This document shows positions 19,985-31,428 of a stretch of DNA of 64,000 nt, piece by piece. Each line of letters opens with the position of its first letter. Position 1 is the first letter of the stretch. The position numbers and the translations under genes were made by a program. The stretch covers positions 37,938,071-38,002,070 of the forward strand of contig NC_087069.1 of NCBI RefSeq assembly GCF_963678635.1, given 5' to 3'. Source of the DNA: Symsagittifera roscoffensis (lineage: Eukaryota > Xenacoelomorpha > Acoela > Convolutidae). The notes below the pieces were generated by a model, which saw only the letters and a list, made by a program, of their open reading frames with translations, did not search any database and was not told where the DNA came from.

Positions 19985-21740
19985 TAGTCTACCCTACTAG
20001 TTTTTGATCTTACGCTCGAATTTAAAGCGCTGATCAAAATTTGATGGTCTGTAATGACGGTAAAAAGCTTTCCATAAAGACAGTATTCAAAATTTTTGAT
20101 GGCCCAAACTACCCCGAGTAATTCTAGTTCCTTCACTGAGTGTTTTGACTCAAGGAATTCAAGAAACGTGAAGCATAGGCTATCACAACCCATCCTTCCG
20201 GTAAATTTTGTTTCAAGGAGGCCACTAAACCTGACGTAGACTCATGCAAACAATGAGAGTGTCTAGTTGTTGTTCAAAATGTTCATTTTGAGTTATTTCA
20301 GAGACTAACTTCAAGATGTTGTCAAATGCTGTATTGTGTTCTGGTTTCCAGTCAATCGGTTTAGTTTTTTTTTCTGTATTTTTCAACGATGGACGAAATG
20401 CAGCTGCTGTTTGTGCTAATTTTGATATATACTGTGTGAGCTGATCCATGGAGCCCATCAAACTTTGACATTGTTTTATAAGTTTTGGTGGCAATAATTT
20501 TTCAACAGCCTCCGTTTTTTTATGAGTGGTTTAGTTCCCTCACTATTGATGGTATACCCTAGCCACTCACTTCACATGCAAACTTACCATTATCCAAGGA
20601 TATCGCCAGGTTTTCCTCATCTATTTTTGTCAAAACTGCTTAGAGTTTAATTTTTGCTCGATCTAGAGTTTAATTTTTGCTAAAACTGCTCGATCTAAAT
20701 TTTGGTCCTTTTGTTACTATCATTATGTCATCCAGATAAGTGTAAGTATTTGTACAATTGGTAAGTGTTAGACCGATTTCCTTCTGAAACTCGGCTTGCA
20801 TGTCCGTGAGACCATATCATCCTGTTTGAATTTGTATGTCCCGGTAGAGTTGCCGTCAATAAGACTAATTTTTATGGTTCTCTAGTTGATTTATCCAAAG
20901 GCTTTTGTGAGTATGCATATCGTAAATCTAGCGTTAAAAATAGTGTTTGTTTGGAATTGTCCAATTTGACTACATGCGTGATGTTACCCCGTAGCAAATC
21001 TAAAGTGGGCATCTGGTATTTGTTATTATGATTGAATTTAATTAGTTTCTTGGAATCTAAGGCCAGTTTAGCTGTTTGATCCTTTTGGACGGTTGATACA
21101 ATCGGTCTAATTAATTGTCGGTCCGAACCTTTACCTGATTTGAAAATATGTTTTTGATCAATGAGTTTGCTTAGTTCTGCTTCAACCCGTTGCTGTAGCT
21201 GCAACGGGATGCGTCGACCTTTTTGTTTAATTGGGCTTACGTCTTTTTTAAATTGGGTTCTCATTACGTGGCTTTTTGATTTTCCAATAAGTACGCAAAA
21301 TTGCTGAAAACTATCTCCAACCCATTGTTTGATATCCGAGTCCCATTCTTCTGATTCACGTATATTCTGCATATTGAATCGTTTTTAATTTTATTGAATC
21401 GGTTTTATACCTATCTCTATTGTGGAGTTTTATCCCTGTGCAACATGCTTATGCTTAAGGTAGTATGTTTCTCCCTATAATAATTGCTTTTTCACCATCC
21501 ACAATAATGAAAGCGGCTGCTTGAATTTTCCAGCCTCCTGATTCAACTGTTATGATAAGTCTTCCTTTGGGAGATTTTGTTTCACGATTCTAGCACGCTA
21601 AGTTTCTGGCGGTGTCCTGTGGTTGAATACATTTGAATAGAGCTGACTTGTCGTTCTGTTGTAACCGCCGCGCGGTTTTCTCATTCAAAAATGACATCGG
21701 ACTTCCAGAGTCAGCGATAGCGAATACTTATTCTTTTTAG
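19985..21740 (-). pseudogene. Protease-RT-RNase H remnant of element 3, copy A
   Basis: From high to low coordinate: protease-side sequence (about 21590-21740, SGSPMSFLNEKT-like), an RT N-terminal frame (20872-21372) with the LTLDLRYAYSQ metal-binding segment, a connection frame (20225-20494), and RNase H (19984-20193) with VITDHQ. Individual frames are 69 to 166 codons long and separated by frameshifts. The catalytic YxDD region at about 20720-20735 is degenerate. Confidence 0.75.
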
Positions 21741-21942
21741 TTTTACGATGTGACCGTTTAGGTCATCTTCAGACCAATTAACCGTGTACTTAATATCAAA
21801 TGCTTCAGCAAGTGCCATGACCGAAAACTTATTGATTTGATAATCATTTCAAAATCTTTTTTGATGTATACTCTGCGAATGCAACTGGGTCGTTATCGGT
21901 TTCTAGATTTTCAGCCTCAATTTCCTCTTGTTGCTCCTCGTT

Positions 21943-22802
21943 TCAATCAACCACGTAGGTAATATTCGCAGATCGACGGACTTTTGCGAAATGGCTAGGC
22001 TTGGCACATTTTGAAAAAAATTTATTTTTTTGCTGGGAATGTTTGTTTATTATTTCGACCGTATTGATTGCCACTTTTTTAGACTTGTTTATGGGTGTTG
22101 AATGTTGTGTTCCGTTGTTGCTGTCCTCTTGCATTTTGTGTTTCATGGAATCTACCCCGACATCTCTGGAACTTTGATTGTTAGTGTAGTAATTGCGGCC
22201 ACGTGTATTTATGTAATGTTCTGGTTCGTGTTTTGTCGTTGCTGTTTGCCCTCCGAATGGGTTTATTGTCATTGTGCAAATGTGTTCAAAACCTTTTTCC
22301 CGGCGTATTGCATATTTAGTTGTGACGGAAATTTCTTCTATAGTTGTCATGAGATCTTTCGTAGTAATTGTCGGTAAATTCAAACTTGGTCTCTCTCGTT
22401 AGTCCTGTCGTTGCCCCTCGGCCCCCAGGTATAGAAAAAGATAACTGCGTGATTTTTCATCTGCTTCATCCCAACGAAATGAATTACAAAGTACTCCTTT
22501 CTCTCGGGCTTTATCACGTGGTTTTCCCAACCAACTCGCTTCTCCTGATTTCGAACATCCCGATTCTTCCTCTGTGCTTCCATTTCTCCCGTTATTTCGA
22601 CCTCGTAAATAGACTCTGAAGGTTCAACTAATGACGGTTTAGTTCTTAGCAGGTTTCGTACCTCAATTCCGTCTTTAGCGAATACTGTCATCTCTAGTAT
22701 TGCTGCCCCTTTAGTCCACTCTAATGGTGGTTCAGCTGACGCCTTCTCCCAAATTAGGTCAATATTCAACGGGCTTTTCGAGTATCCTGCTGACTGCGCC
22801 AT
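21943..22802 (-). pseudogene. Gag remnant of element 3, copy A
   Basis: The first frame (22380-22802) starts with an ATG overlapping the LTR edge and runs through the primer site into a Trp/Glu-rich Gag-like N-terminus. The next frame (21943-22383) covers the polar C-terminal part and one degenerate Cys/His knuckle. A frameshift near 22380 separates them, and a central part of Gag seems to be missing when compared with copy B. Confidence 0.6.
22784..22801 (-). other. Primer binding site of element 3
   Basis: TGGCGCAGTCAGCAGGAT on the minus strand begins directly after the LTR terminal ACA. Its form closely resembles the tRNA-complementary sites of many animal gypsy elements. Confidence 0.8.
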
Positions 22803-23057
22803 GTCATAAATCTGCGTATGAACGTCCTACTTTTTGGATCCGAACGGATTGAGAAACCGAGAGTTCTAAACAAGGCGATATAAAAACAACTAGTTGAAAG
22901 GCAACTTTTATTGACAACTGAGCTACAGCTCAAGAACAACATATGTCTAATGCCTATCAAGGTCAACCGACCACATAACAAGATATCTAGCACAGTGAGT
23001 TTAACATAAAAGGTACAAATCAAATATGATAAATTTATCAATCCGAGACGGATGACA
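22802..23057 (-). repeat. 5' LTR of element 3
   Basis: 256 bp matching 13185-13435. On the plus strand it starts TGTCATAAATC and ends GATGACA, directly followed by the GCGCC duplication. The primer site abuts its inner edge. Confidence 0.8.
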
Positions 23058-23170
23058 GCGCCTTTAAGAAACTTTAGGGTCCGTCAGCCACCAAAAGTGG
23101 ATATGCCAAACTAGTACAAAGGAGGACCCTTTGGAGCGGCAGAGGTCGAATCCTTGAGAGGCGTTCGATT
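23058..23170. mobile_element. Right part of the hAT-like MITE interrupted by element 3
   Basis: Continues the MITE at 12970-13184 after the 5-bp target duplication. It matches 26341-26430 of the intact copy, for example the segments around TTTAGGGT..GTCA and GTCGAATCC. Confidence 0.55.
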
Positions 23171-23341
23171 AATTTTATTAATTCAGATTTTCTAGAGACT
23201 TCATCAAAAGGGCTCGAAATTAATTTTTAAAAAAAATCATTAGAAAAACTACAATAAAACAATAAACAGAGCATAGAAAATTGGTCAATCACTTCTTTCT
23301 TTCAAACTAAGATGTGATTTTTTCAAAATGATTCATCTTAC

Positions 23342-23626
23342 TTGTGCAGACTGAAGTCGTATAACTGAACACCCGATCTCCGCTGGGACAGAACTGAACC
23401 AACTGAGTGAAGTGTAGATAGTACTCAGTTCCTGGATCAAGGCCATCAATTTCAATGGGGTAACCATAGTGCATTAACAGCTCTTCTTTCTTTATTGGAT
23501 TGGTAAGTGAAGAGCTGGAAGAGACGATTAAATACCTGTCGAGGTAGGAAAGGCCAAAACTGATGAAGATGAATGATATCTTCCAGGGGCTTTTTGCCTC
23601 GATTTGATGTGATACAACGGGTGGTC
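23342..23626 (-). CDS. Host exon encoding a fibronectin type III domain (downstream exon)
   Basis: 285 nt open on the minus strand between an acceptor (…CTTTCTAG, ending at 23627) and a donor (GTAAGAT, from 23341), starting and ending in phase 1, as usual for shuffled FN3 exons. The product has the FN3 signature LDPGTEYY before a beta strand and a Ser/Thr-rich end with TTSVCTS. Only two residues before the end is a Cys, and another Cys lies in the E-F region, suggesting an extracellular domain. No signal peptide or membrane segment is visible in the window. The parent gene is not identified; an adhesion or receptor-type protein is likely from the domain type. Confidence 0.8.
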
Positions 23627-23811
23627 CTAGAAAGAGTTTAAAACCACAAAATTAATTTTCCTGGGACATTTATGAGGACTCTCAGTTTTAATGTAAATGT
23701 ACTGCAAAACTGAGTGTGGTGACGGGAAAAAAGATATCATAACATGACTATGCAAAAGGAGCCACGAATAAAAATTAAACTGCCTCAGTGATGATGTATA
23801 AACCATCAAAA

Positions 23812-24823
23812 CCCGGGTCGAGATCCCGCTCAAAAACCGATCAAGATATGAGCGGTTTGAGCGGTTTTTCAGCAAGATTTGAGCGGTTTGGGCGGTTTTT
23901 TGGAAAAACCGCTCAAACCGCTCAAATCTTGCCTAAAAAACCGCTCAAAAACCGCTCATTTCTTGCGGTGATTTTTGAACGGTTTCTCAAGCAAGATGTG
24001 AGCGGTTTTTAAGCGGTTTTTAAGCGGTTTTTGAGCGGTCTTATAAAGAAAACAGTTTAAAACCAACAAAAAGGCCTGGAAAGGTAATGTGACCCCGGGT
24101 TGACCTCCATAAACCGAAAATGCTTATTTTGATTTTCCCCACACCAAAAAAGCTTATCATACAATTGCCTGCATCAAAATTATGGAAAAACGTTTATCCT
24201 AGAGTTTTTTAAACAATTTTCTGAGTCTATGAAACTGTAGGAAATAGTAGGACACGTTTTTTTCATATATGGAAATTGTAGGATAAGCATTTTTGGTCAA
24301 CCCACGCTAAGATGCAGTTGAAATACTATCTACAATTTAAAAAGAGTGCTTAACCGTTCTCAAATCAAGCAATATTTTTTTCGTTGTCTTGACCAAAAAC
24401 AATGAGCGACTTTTTTCAAATGCTCGAGCAAAATAACCACTGGAAAATATGAAAGATTTGAGCGGTTTGAGTGGTTTTTTAGACAATTACGCTCAAAATC
24501 TAGCTTCAAAATGAGCGGTTTGAGCGGTTTTTGAACGGTTTATCTGAAAAAACCGCTCAAAAACCGCGCAAGATTTGAACGGTTTTGAGCGGTTTATCTA
24601 AAAAAACCGCTCAAAAACCGCTCAAATCTTGCGCGGGTTTTTTAGATAAACCGCTCAAAACCTTTCAAATCTTGCTCGGTTTTTGAGCGGTTTTTTAGAT
24701 AAACCGTTCAAAAACCGCTCAAATCGCTCATTTTGAAGCAAGATTTTGAGCGTAATTGTCTAAAAAAAACCGCTCAAACCGCTCAAAACTTGCTTCAAAT
24801 TAGGTGAAAAACCTCGACTCGGG
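23812..24823. mobile_element. Foldback-type element with CCCGRGTCGAGRT ends and GAGCGGTTT repeats
   Basis: Inverted ends CCCGGGTCGAGAT and (from the other side) CCCGAGTCGAGGT. Both sub-terminal zones (about 23830-24050 and 24460-24790) are packed with direct and inverted copies of GAGCGGTTT/AAACCGCTC, often joined to ATCTTGC, giving long palindromes. The centre (24060-24450) is ordinary AT-rich sequence with no ORF. It lies in the FN3 intron. Confidence 0.6.
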
Positions 24824-24981
24824 AAACAGTTCTTTCAAATCATTGATTCTAATTTAAACTATATCAAAATGTTCGTCGTAGCCAATAAGATCAACTTTGA
24901 GAAAAAGAGCGGAATATTCATTTGTGACCGGGGTGGTTGTTTTTCATTCAGTCAAACTCTTTATACTATCTGAAAGATATA

Positions 24982-25655
24982 CAGTGCTGATTTAAATTAA
25001 CCGGATGAAAGCGTTAAACTTGAAATTTAAAACGCGTTTTTCTCAAATTGGGTTGAGTTTAGGTGAAAACTTATGAAGAGAAAACTTGCTTATGAAGAGA
25101 AAACTTGCTCATTTTGGTTTTTCTTAGTTAATAGAAAATTACGCCAAAATTACGCGGTCGATCACAGACATAATTATATCAAAGTGAGCCTCTTACGTAT
25201 TCCAACAAACTTTAAGAAGGGTATGCTCTCCAAAAAAAACTGCAAACCGTTTAAAAAATGTTTTTAAATAAAAAGTTAGTATTTTATATAGTAAAAACGA
25301 CCTTTTTTGTCTATCAAGCAAAAATAAATTAATTTATACAATGTCTTGGAGAAAATACCCATTTTAAAGTTTGTTGGACTACGTAAGGGGCTCACTTTGA
25401 TATAAATGTGTGTGTGATCGACCGGGTATTTTTGGCGTAATTTTCTATTAACTAAGAAAAATCAAAATGACCCATTTTTGGGGTAAATTTTTGGGCCCGA
25501 ATTTCGCAAAACAAATAACACCATATTAATTCTGCTAAAATTTTAAGCAAGTTTTGTCGTCATAAGTTTTCACCTAAACTCAACCCAATTTGAGAAAAAC
25601 GCGTTTAAAATTTCAAGTTGAACGTGTTTTGTCCGGTTAATTTAAATCAGCACTG
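24982..25655. mobile_element. Tc1/mariner-like MITE with TA target duplication
   Basis: Terminal inverted repeats begin CAGTGCTGATTTAAATTAAC and are flanked by TA at 24980-24981 and 25656-25657, the Tc1/mariner target duplication. The arms continue in inverted form for over 200 bp, for example the TAGGTGAAAACTTATGA segment and the AAAATTACGC segment, so nearly the whole 674 bp can fold back. No transposase. Confidence 0.85.
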
Positions 25656-25749
25656 TAGTTTCTGGAGCTTAAATTAAAAAAGATGTTTCACCTCTTATTA
25701 TTTGGTGGTATGTAAACCAAACGAAGAGAAAAACCGTTTCCCATATAAT

Positions 25750-26080
25750 TCAGCCGACAAAACTTAATTGTTATGTAATAGCTCGCATCGATTATATGAT
25801 AATTATAATCGTACTTTCAGCTAAATTAATATTAATTATAAGCGCCTATTTTGAATGTTTGAACGATTTATAATCCATTATAAAGATAACATTTCGGTGA
25901 CATTTTAATAAATTGTAACCTATTATAAATAGTTATAAATTTTCCAATAAATAGTTATGAATTAATTATAATCCATTCTTCTATCAAAATTATATCTCAT
26001 AAAAAAATTAATTATAATGATTTATAATTAACGTTTCTGCATGAAAACACCATAAAAATCATAGTTATTTTAAATGTGCG
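25750..26080. other. Very AT-rich stretch with ATTATAA palindromes
   Basis: Many short copies of TTATAAT/ATTATAA, no gene seen. It lies in the FN3 intron between two MITEs. Confidence 0.5.
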
Positions 26081-26087
26081 CTATAAA

Positions 26088-26450
26088 CAGGGGCGGAACT
26101 AGCTTTTTCTCGAGGGGGTTGCGGATTTCCAAAAAAAAATCAAAAATCGTGTGGTCCTTTTTTTAGGTCGATCCAAATTGGTTTTCCGAGCTCTGTCAAA
26201 GCACCAAATAGACCTTGTTTTGGCCAAAATTGTTGAGCCGCAGGCAAAATTTTGAAAAAAAAGGCGATTTTAGGCATTTTTTAGAAATTCGCATTTTTGG
26301 CGTGCTCCCCCCTCCATTGTAGTTTATATTGGCGCCGAAGGCGACTTCAGAAAAATTTTAGGGTTAGTCACCAGAAATGGATATCTATGGGTCGGCAGGG
26401 GATCGAATCCCCGAGGGGAGACTTCCCCCCCCCCCTTAAATCCTCCCCTG
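26088..26450. mobile_element. hAT-like MITE with 8-bp target duplication
   Basis: Ends CAGGGGCGGA and, inverted, CAGGGGAGGA, flanked by GCTATAAA (26080-26087) and GCTATAAG (26451-26458), an 8-bp duplication with one difference. 8-bp duplications and CAGGG-type ends point to the hAT superfamily. 363 bp with no transposase. A second copy is split by element 3. Confidence 0.8.
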
Positions 26451-26459
26451 GCTATAAGT

Positions 26460-27320
26460 ACAATATTACAGTTTCTTTTAGTTCGGTAACCTTCTGAAAA
26501 GCACACAAAACAAAACAAAAATAAAACAAAATGATGCAATGACCTTTGTTGGATAAAAATGAATTTTAATCCTTTATAATGGTTGATTAAAATGAGTTTG
26601 ATTGTTTTGAAAAATAGTAACATTAGAATCCATTTTCAAACGATAATATTCATTTTTTTTGAAATTTATGGAGACTGAAAAGAAAAACACATCATAATCT
26701 ACTTTTTTCTTTTTTTTTTACTGAGTGCGAGAGTTTTGAAACAAATCTGATTACTGACTATGCCGATTTGATTATACAAATCTGATTCATTTGACGTAAT
26801 TTTTTGGTTGTATTATACTTCGGCTGGCTTACTTAAACTCAATATTTTTCGTAAAGATGGGAGTTTGAAAATTGCTATTTTGGATAAATTGGAGATCTTG
26901 CGTAATTGCTCTTATAGGCTTGAAAATTGCTCTTATTATTACGTTGCAAGACGCTCGTCACATCCCTTTCTAGTTAGCTTGTGGGGGATATATTGAAGAA
27001 AAAAATTTTAAAAAAACTTTCATTTTAATTTTTTGCAAGTATATCGTCAGATTTTTAATGGATCTAAAATTGTGCAATAACATTCATGGCTTCGCATTGA
27101 TATACGGCATAGCGACAGCTCATCCCAATTGCCTACTCGTAGCATTTGAAAAAGTGACTATTCGCAGCATGCGACGACTCGTAGCAAGCGACAATTAGTA
27201 GCGATAAAAGCTTTGATCAGATCAAAAGAAATTAGATGAAAATAAAAAATTGAAGAACGAAGGAACTAAAAATCAAAATTGAATTAGAGGCCCCTAAATT
27301 GTTTAAAAAAAACATTGCTT
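26460..27320. other. Intron sequence without recognisable gene
   Basis: AT-rich, no frame worth calling. A short zone near 27140-27205 repeats CGTAGCA/CGCAGCA-type words. Confidence 0.4.
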
Positions 27321-27325
27321 TTGCT

Positions 27326-28010
27326 TTAAAATTTAAGCAATTCGACTAATCTTTTTTGGCATTTTTCGTATTTTGCCACCTGGGCGGCACTTTCTCCGGC
27401 AGTTACTCTCATCAATTTGTTCTCCGACATAATTTGTTCTTTTTTCAGGAATAGGATAACTTTTTTAATGATAGGGTGAGCAAACCCCATCCCTATCTGT
27501 AAGAGCCTATGCCATCCCTCGACCGAATTATTAGTTTTTGTCTTCTATTTTTGACGTTTTCGAACTAATTCCAGAGTGCGATAGGGAAATTTCCAACTCC
27601 CCAGCGTCCTCGGAGGATGGTTCCAACCCCAGTTTATTCAAAACAATCGATGTAATCCAGTTAGGAGACAAACCATATTTTTCGGAAACTTATTAACATA
27701 AAACTGGCATGCCGATTCCGAAGTCGAGCTCAGGTTTTAGTGCCAGAGCAATCAATTACTTTCGAAAAATGGGCGTTTTTTTCTCGATAAACTGGTGCTG
27801 ATCCGATCTCTTAAAAATTGTCCCAGTTGGCCTGAGCAAAATCAAATAAGCATTTTTTATAGTTACTCCATTCAACACCTTTTGAGAGGCAATATTGAAG
27901 CCATATCAAAATCTACCACAATCTGCGAGGAATTAAGTCCTGGATTGATTTCTTTCAAATGTCCATAGACCCGGTAGTATTGCTCTTTACTTTTCAAATC
28001 TGGTGCTTAT
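27326..28010 (-). pseudogene. MULE-like transposase remnant, C-terminal part
   Basis: The minus strand reads NNSVEGWHRLLQ at about 27490-27530 and continues open, with a Lys/Glu-rich helical tail, to a TAA at 27328-27326. N-N-x-x-EGWH is a hallmark near the C-terminus of Mutator-like (MULE) transposases of animals. Upstream, in other frames, are an IVVDFDMASI segment (like the MULE D-F-E-x-A catalytic strand) and a segment that fits the following region. Frameshifts and stops separate them and the N-terminal part was not found. It lies in the FN3 intron. Confidence 0.65.
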
Positions 28011-28089
28011 TTATGAAATTTGATCGCTTCCTTGATTTTAATCCCCCACAACCCTAATTCGCGTCGTTTAGTAATCACCCCAATTAGTA

Positions 28090-31061
28090 ATTAATCGTGC
28101 TGCCAATTTTCGCTTGCTACGAATTGACACTTGGTACGAACTGTCGCCTCACGCTGATAAACGAGGAGTCGTTTTTAATTCTAAAGCATATATTGTTGGC
28201 ATTTCAGAAAAGCATAAGTTCACCCATTAAAACTCAAAGGATATCACAACTTCATTACTACGCCAAACTGTTAGTTACTAGCCAAGCTCCTAGTTTTTGT
28301 CAATACTGGGACACTTGGCTTTGAGTCAATGGCTTTGATATGATATATCATCCTACTCATTCCGATGGTTAGTTACTTTATCTGGTTATGCATGGACAAC
28401 AAAAAATTAAGTAATAACCGATGTTTTTGTCACCATTTTGACTCAATTTTGATGGCTACGTTGTTGAACTTCTTTATTAAAAACTACTCTAGAGATAAGA
28501 TGAGGACGCAGAGGCAAAGCTGAGTTTCGCACCACTTGCGTTAAAATTAGATCTATCGAAAAGGAAAGTAGATAGCTGGGAAAAAAACATGCCCAGATAA
28601 CAAAATGCAAAATCAGTTTCGGAACAAAAGTTACTAAGCGATAACAAAGCCAAAAATGTCTGAGCAGGAACTTTTCATGCCAAACAAAATTCAGAAATTA
28701 AAAAAAATTGCTCATCATACCGGTCATGAAAACAAAAATTGTTTTGTTTTCTCAAAAACATTATTATCAGGCAAATTGACCTCTACTTAAAATCTACTCG
28801 ATTTTTTACTGATATAACCCTTTCGACCAGCAAGGGTATTGCTATTGGCTACTGGACTTTTTTTCCCGTAAACAACTTTTTTTCACAGGACTAATCTGCT
28901 AGACTCATGCCTCTAATGGGCATTTCTGGAGCAACAGACGTTTGTTTTGAGCTTGTTGTTAGCTTTTTAAACACCTGGCTTTTTAAAATTTTAATTTTAT
29001 ATGATAAAAATTTTTACCGATTCGAATTTTGGAAATCTCATTTAACTTTTCTCTTTTTCGTGTTTTTTTTCTGTTGAAAACACTTGAATCATTTTACCAC
29101 AGCTCAGCAGAATTTTGTTGCGTCATTAGATGAGCGAAAAAAGTTTTGTGAACGTGTGTGTTCTGAAGTGAAAGACTTAAATTTTTTTTAAAGTTTTTTT
29201 TTTCAATAGAAAAAGTGGCAATCACTGATGACAAGTCTGTACGCAAATCTAAAACTGATCTACCTTGTTCAAAAAGAAAAGAAAGTGGAAAACAAATTTT
29301 TTTTGAATGCAAAAGTTTATCATGAAAATAACAGTTTGCTCAAAGAGTTGGTCTTCAAGGCGGAAACTAGGTAAAGGGGTAAACCAGGTATTTGATCCCT
29401 AAAATTTGCAGCACGTTTATCTAAAAGCAATCAATAGACGGAGCCGAAGAAAAAAAATATTATGTATCATGGGTAGTGAGCTGCTCTCAAAAGTCTGAGC
29501 AAAAAATATTGAAAGAACGGCTAAATTGTGACCAAAACGTTTGCTCTAATTTTCCAACTTAGGCGTATCTAAAATTGTAGGCATTTATATGACAGTGGAT
29601 TTTATGCATAAGAAAATCATTTTGTTCAGTGATCAGTAGAGACGTTTCAAACCTGTCCAAAAAATTTATTTAATAAAAGTAACGAACCCTTTTTTCCAAG
29701 AATATAGCCCCAGGATAGGCGATCCACCAAAAAAGTTTCGGGTATTCTGCCCAAAAATTTGAAGAAAAAGTTTTGGAAAACACCAGTTTTCTATTTTTAC
29801 TGATGTGATTGAACCGAAGCAGATGTTCGCCCCAATTTGATCCTTATGGATTCAACGCACTTCTTGATGGCCGAAAATGTTGCAAATTTTCGGCAACTAA
29901 CGAGAGCCAACCATAGATTTTTCAAGTAGAACCATCGCATCTTTTGACGTCCAAAAACATTGCAAATTTTGGCAAATAATGTGGGTCATAAAAACAACAG
30001 ACTTTTTTCTTTTAAAAAAGCGAAAAATATAAAATACCATAAACATAGCCAACAAACAGTTGGAAAAGAGTCAATGAACGCAAGTAAGCAAAAAAATTCT
30101 GACTGTTTAATCTAAAACAAATCTCAACTTTCGAATCGAAATTCGAAGAAGACAAAAAAAGGTGACCTAATAGCTCTTTGAAGTTTTAAAAACGAATCAT
30201 GATATATATATAGTTCGATACACCTAACTCAGCTGAGAAAACTGGGTCAAGGTACGAAAAAAATATATTACCATGGAAATCTGAAAATTTAATTCCATTT
30301 TCGAAAATAGAAGTCGATCACATTTTCCGTGACTCCATACTTTTTTGATGTTCGATACTGGACTTTGGCTTCCTTTCAACAAAAGAAATGAACTGGATTT
30401 TGAAAAATCAAATACCAATGCGCGCAAAAGTAAGTTTGAGCCTTAACAAAATTTAAAACAAAGTCCTCGCAATCTTCATAAGAGTATGAACTACGTTCAT
30501 CGACTCTTGATAGCAATCTCAAAACAAATCAATCCAAGCAAATGGAAAACAAGCCATTCGCCATCAAAAATTTTGTTCAAATGCTTGTTTCAGGAGCCAT
30601 CAAAAATCAGATTGAGCTATTTGAACGAGCATCTTCTGATTTTGATTGCTTAACAGTACCTTGTTACCAATTAATAGATCTGGTTGAAGCGTGGAGAGAA
30701 ATCGTTAATGAAATGAACATGCTGTAGAATTTTGGTAGCAGTAAATTTCGTAAAAATGGACCCTATAATTTTTAAGGAAAAAAAAACTTACAACGCTTGG
30801 ATTGAAACGCAGAAATACTCACCAATTACTTCATAGGAAATGCGTTACTCAAAATTGGAAAATTAACAAGACAATTGCATTTTCTCAAACAAGTTTTGTT
30901 TTTAGGCAAAGAAAAATTACTATAGCCAAAATAAAAAAATACGACGAGAGAGCAGATATTTGAAAGTCCTCTAGGAACTAAGGAATTACGATACTGATGC
31001 GGAAAGTCGCTTTTATTAAAAAGTCGCTCTTAAATGGTTCAATCAAAAGTTGGACACTTAC
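28090..31061. other. Intron sequence without confident genes
   Basis: AT-rich, apparently non-coding. The only frame that drew attention is 30542-30727 on the plus strand (61 aa, ATG, balanced amino-acid use and a helical look). It has no recognised family and may be a fragment of an unidentified transposon or chance. Confidence 0.4.
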
Positions 31062-31379
31062 TGTTGCACCCAGCTGAAACGTAAAAACTAGAACGGGGGG
31101 ATGATGATTGTCGCATTGGACCACAATCTGTAAATCCATCTCCGCCTGTTGTCAACGATACATAAATAATAGAACTCACTCCGTAAGCGAGTCTATCGAA
31201 TGTGCAGGTAGTCTGAGATGAGTTTAATTTAACCCATTTGTCATAGGAACCTCTAAAATTTCTGTTAAGAAAGCCAGTGATCTTCAGGTGCCATTCGTCG
31301 AACTGATGAGGAGGATTGTGCAATGTTACTGTTACACTCGTCTCATAACTCTCCCAAGTCACATTCGGTTGAGGGGGTG
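31062..31379 (-). CDS. Host exon encoding a fibronectin type III-like domain (upstream exon)
   Basis: 318 nt open on the minus strand between an acceptor (TGTTTTAG, 31387-31380) and a donor (GTAAGTG from 31061), phase 1 at both ends like the exon at 23342-23626, so the two can be spliced in frame. The product is about 106 residues with a Pro-rich start and a WES start strand, alternating beta-strand pattern, a C-to-C pair and an Ser-rich end before GCNS, consistent with an extracellular FN3 or Ig-like sandwich. Less typical than the other exon. It is upstream in the gene. The intron between them is 7435 bp. Confidence 0.72.
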
Positions 31380-31428
31380 CTAAAACACAACCCAGGTCAA
31401 TTACACTCAGAATACAAAAATGATGTAG

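Larger units (their letters stand above)
13185..23057 (-). mobile_element. Element 3: decayed Ty3/gypsy element with LTRs and a GCGCC target duplication
   Basis: Bounded by similar LTRs (13185-13435 and 22802-23057) and by 5-bp direct repeats GCGCC at 13180-13184 and 23058-23062. A primer site and a polypurine tract sit at the expected edges for minus-strand orientation. Inside are fragments of Gag, protease, RT, RNase H and integrase in the right order but broken and partly repeated: two gag-to-RT blocks and three copies of part of the RNase H region. It is not closely related to element 1. Internal rearrangement or mosaic recombination explains a length of 9.9 kb. Confidence 0.85.

Noticed and set aside
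23830-24790. CRISPR-like array of short repeats
   Set aside because: Repeats are unevenly spaced, present in both orientations and without unique equal-length spacers; a foldback element explains them.
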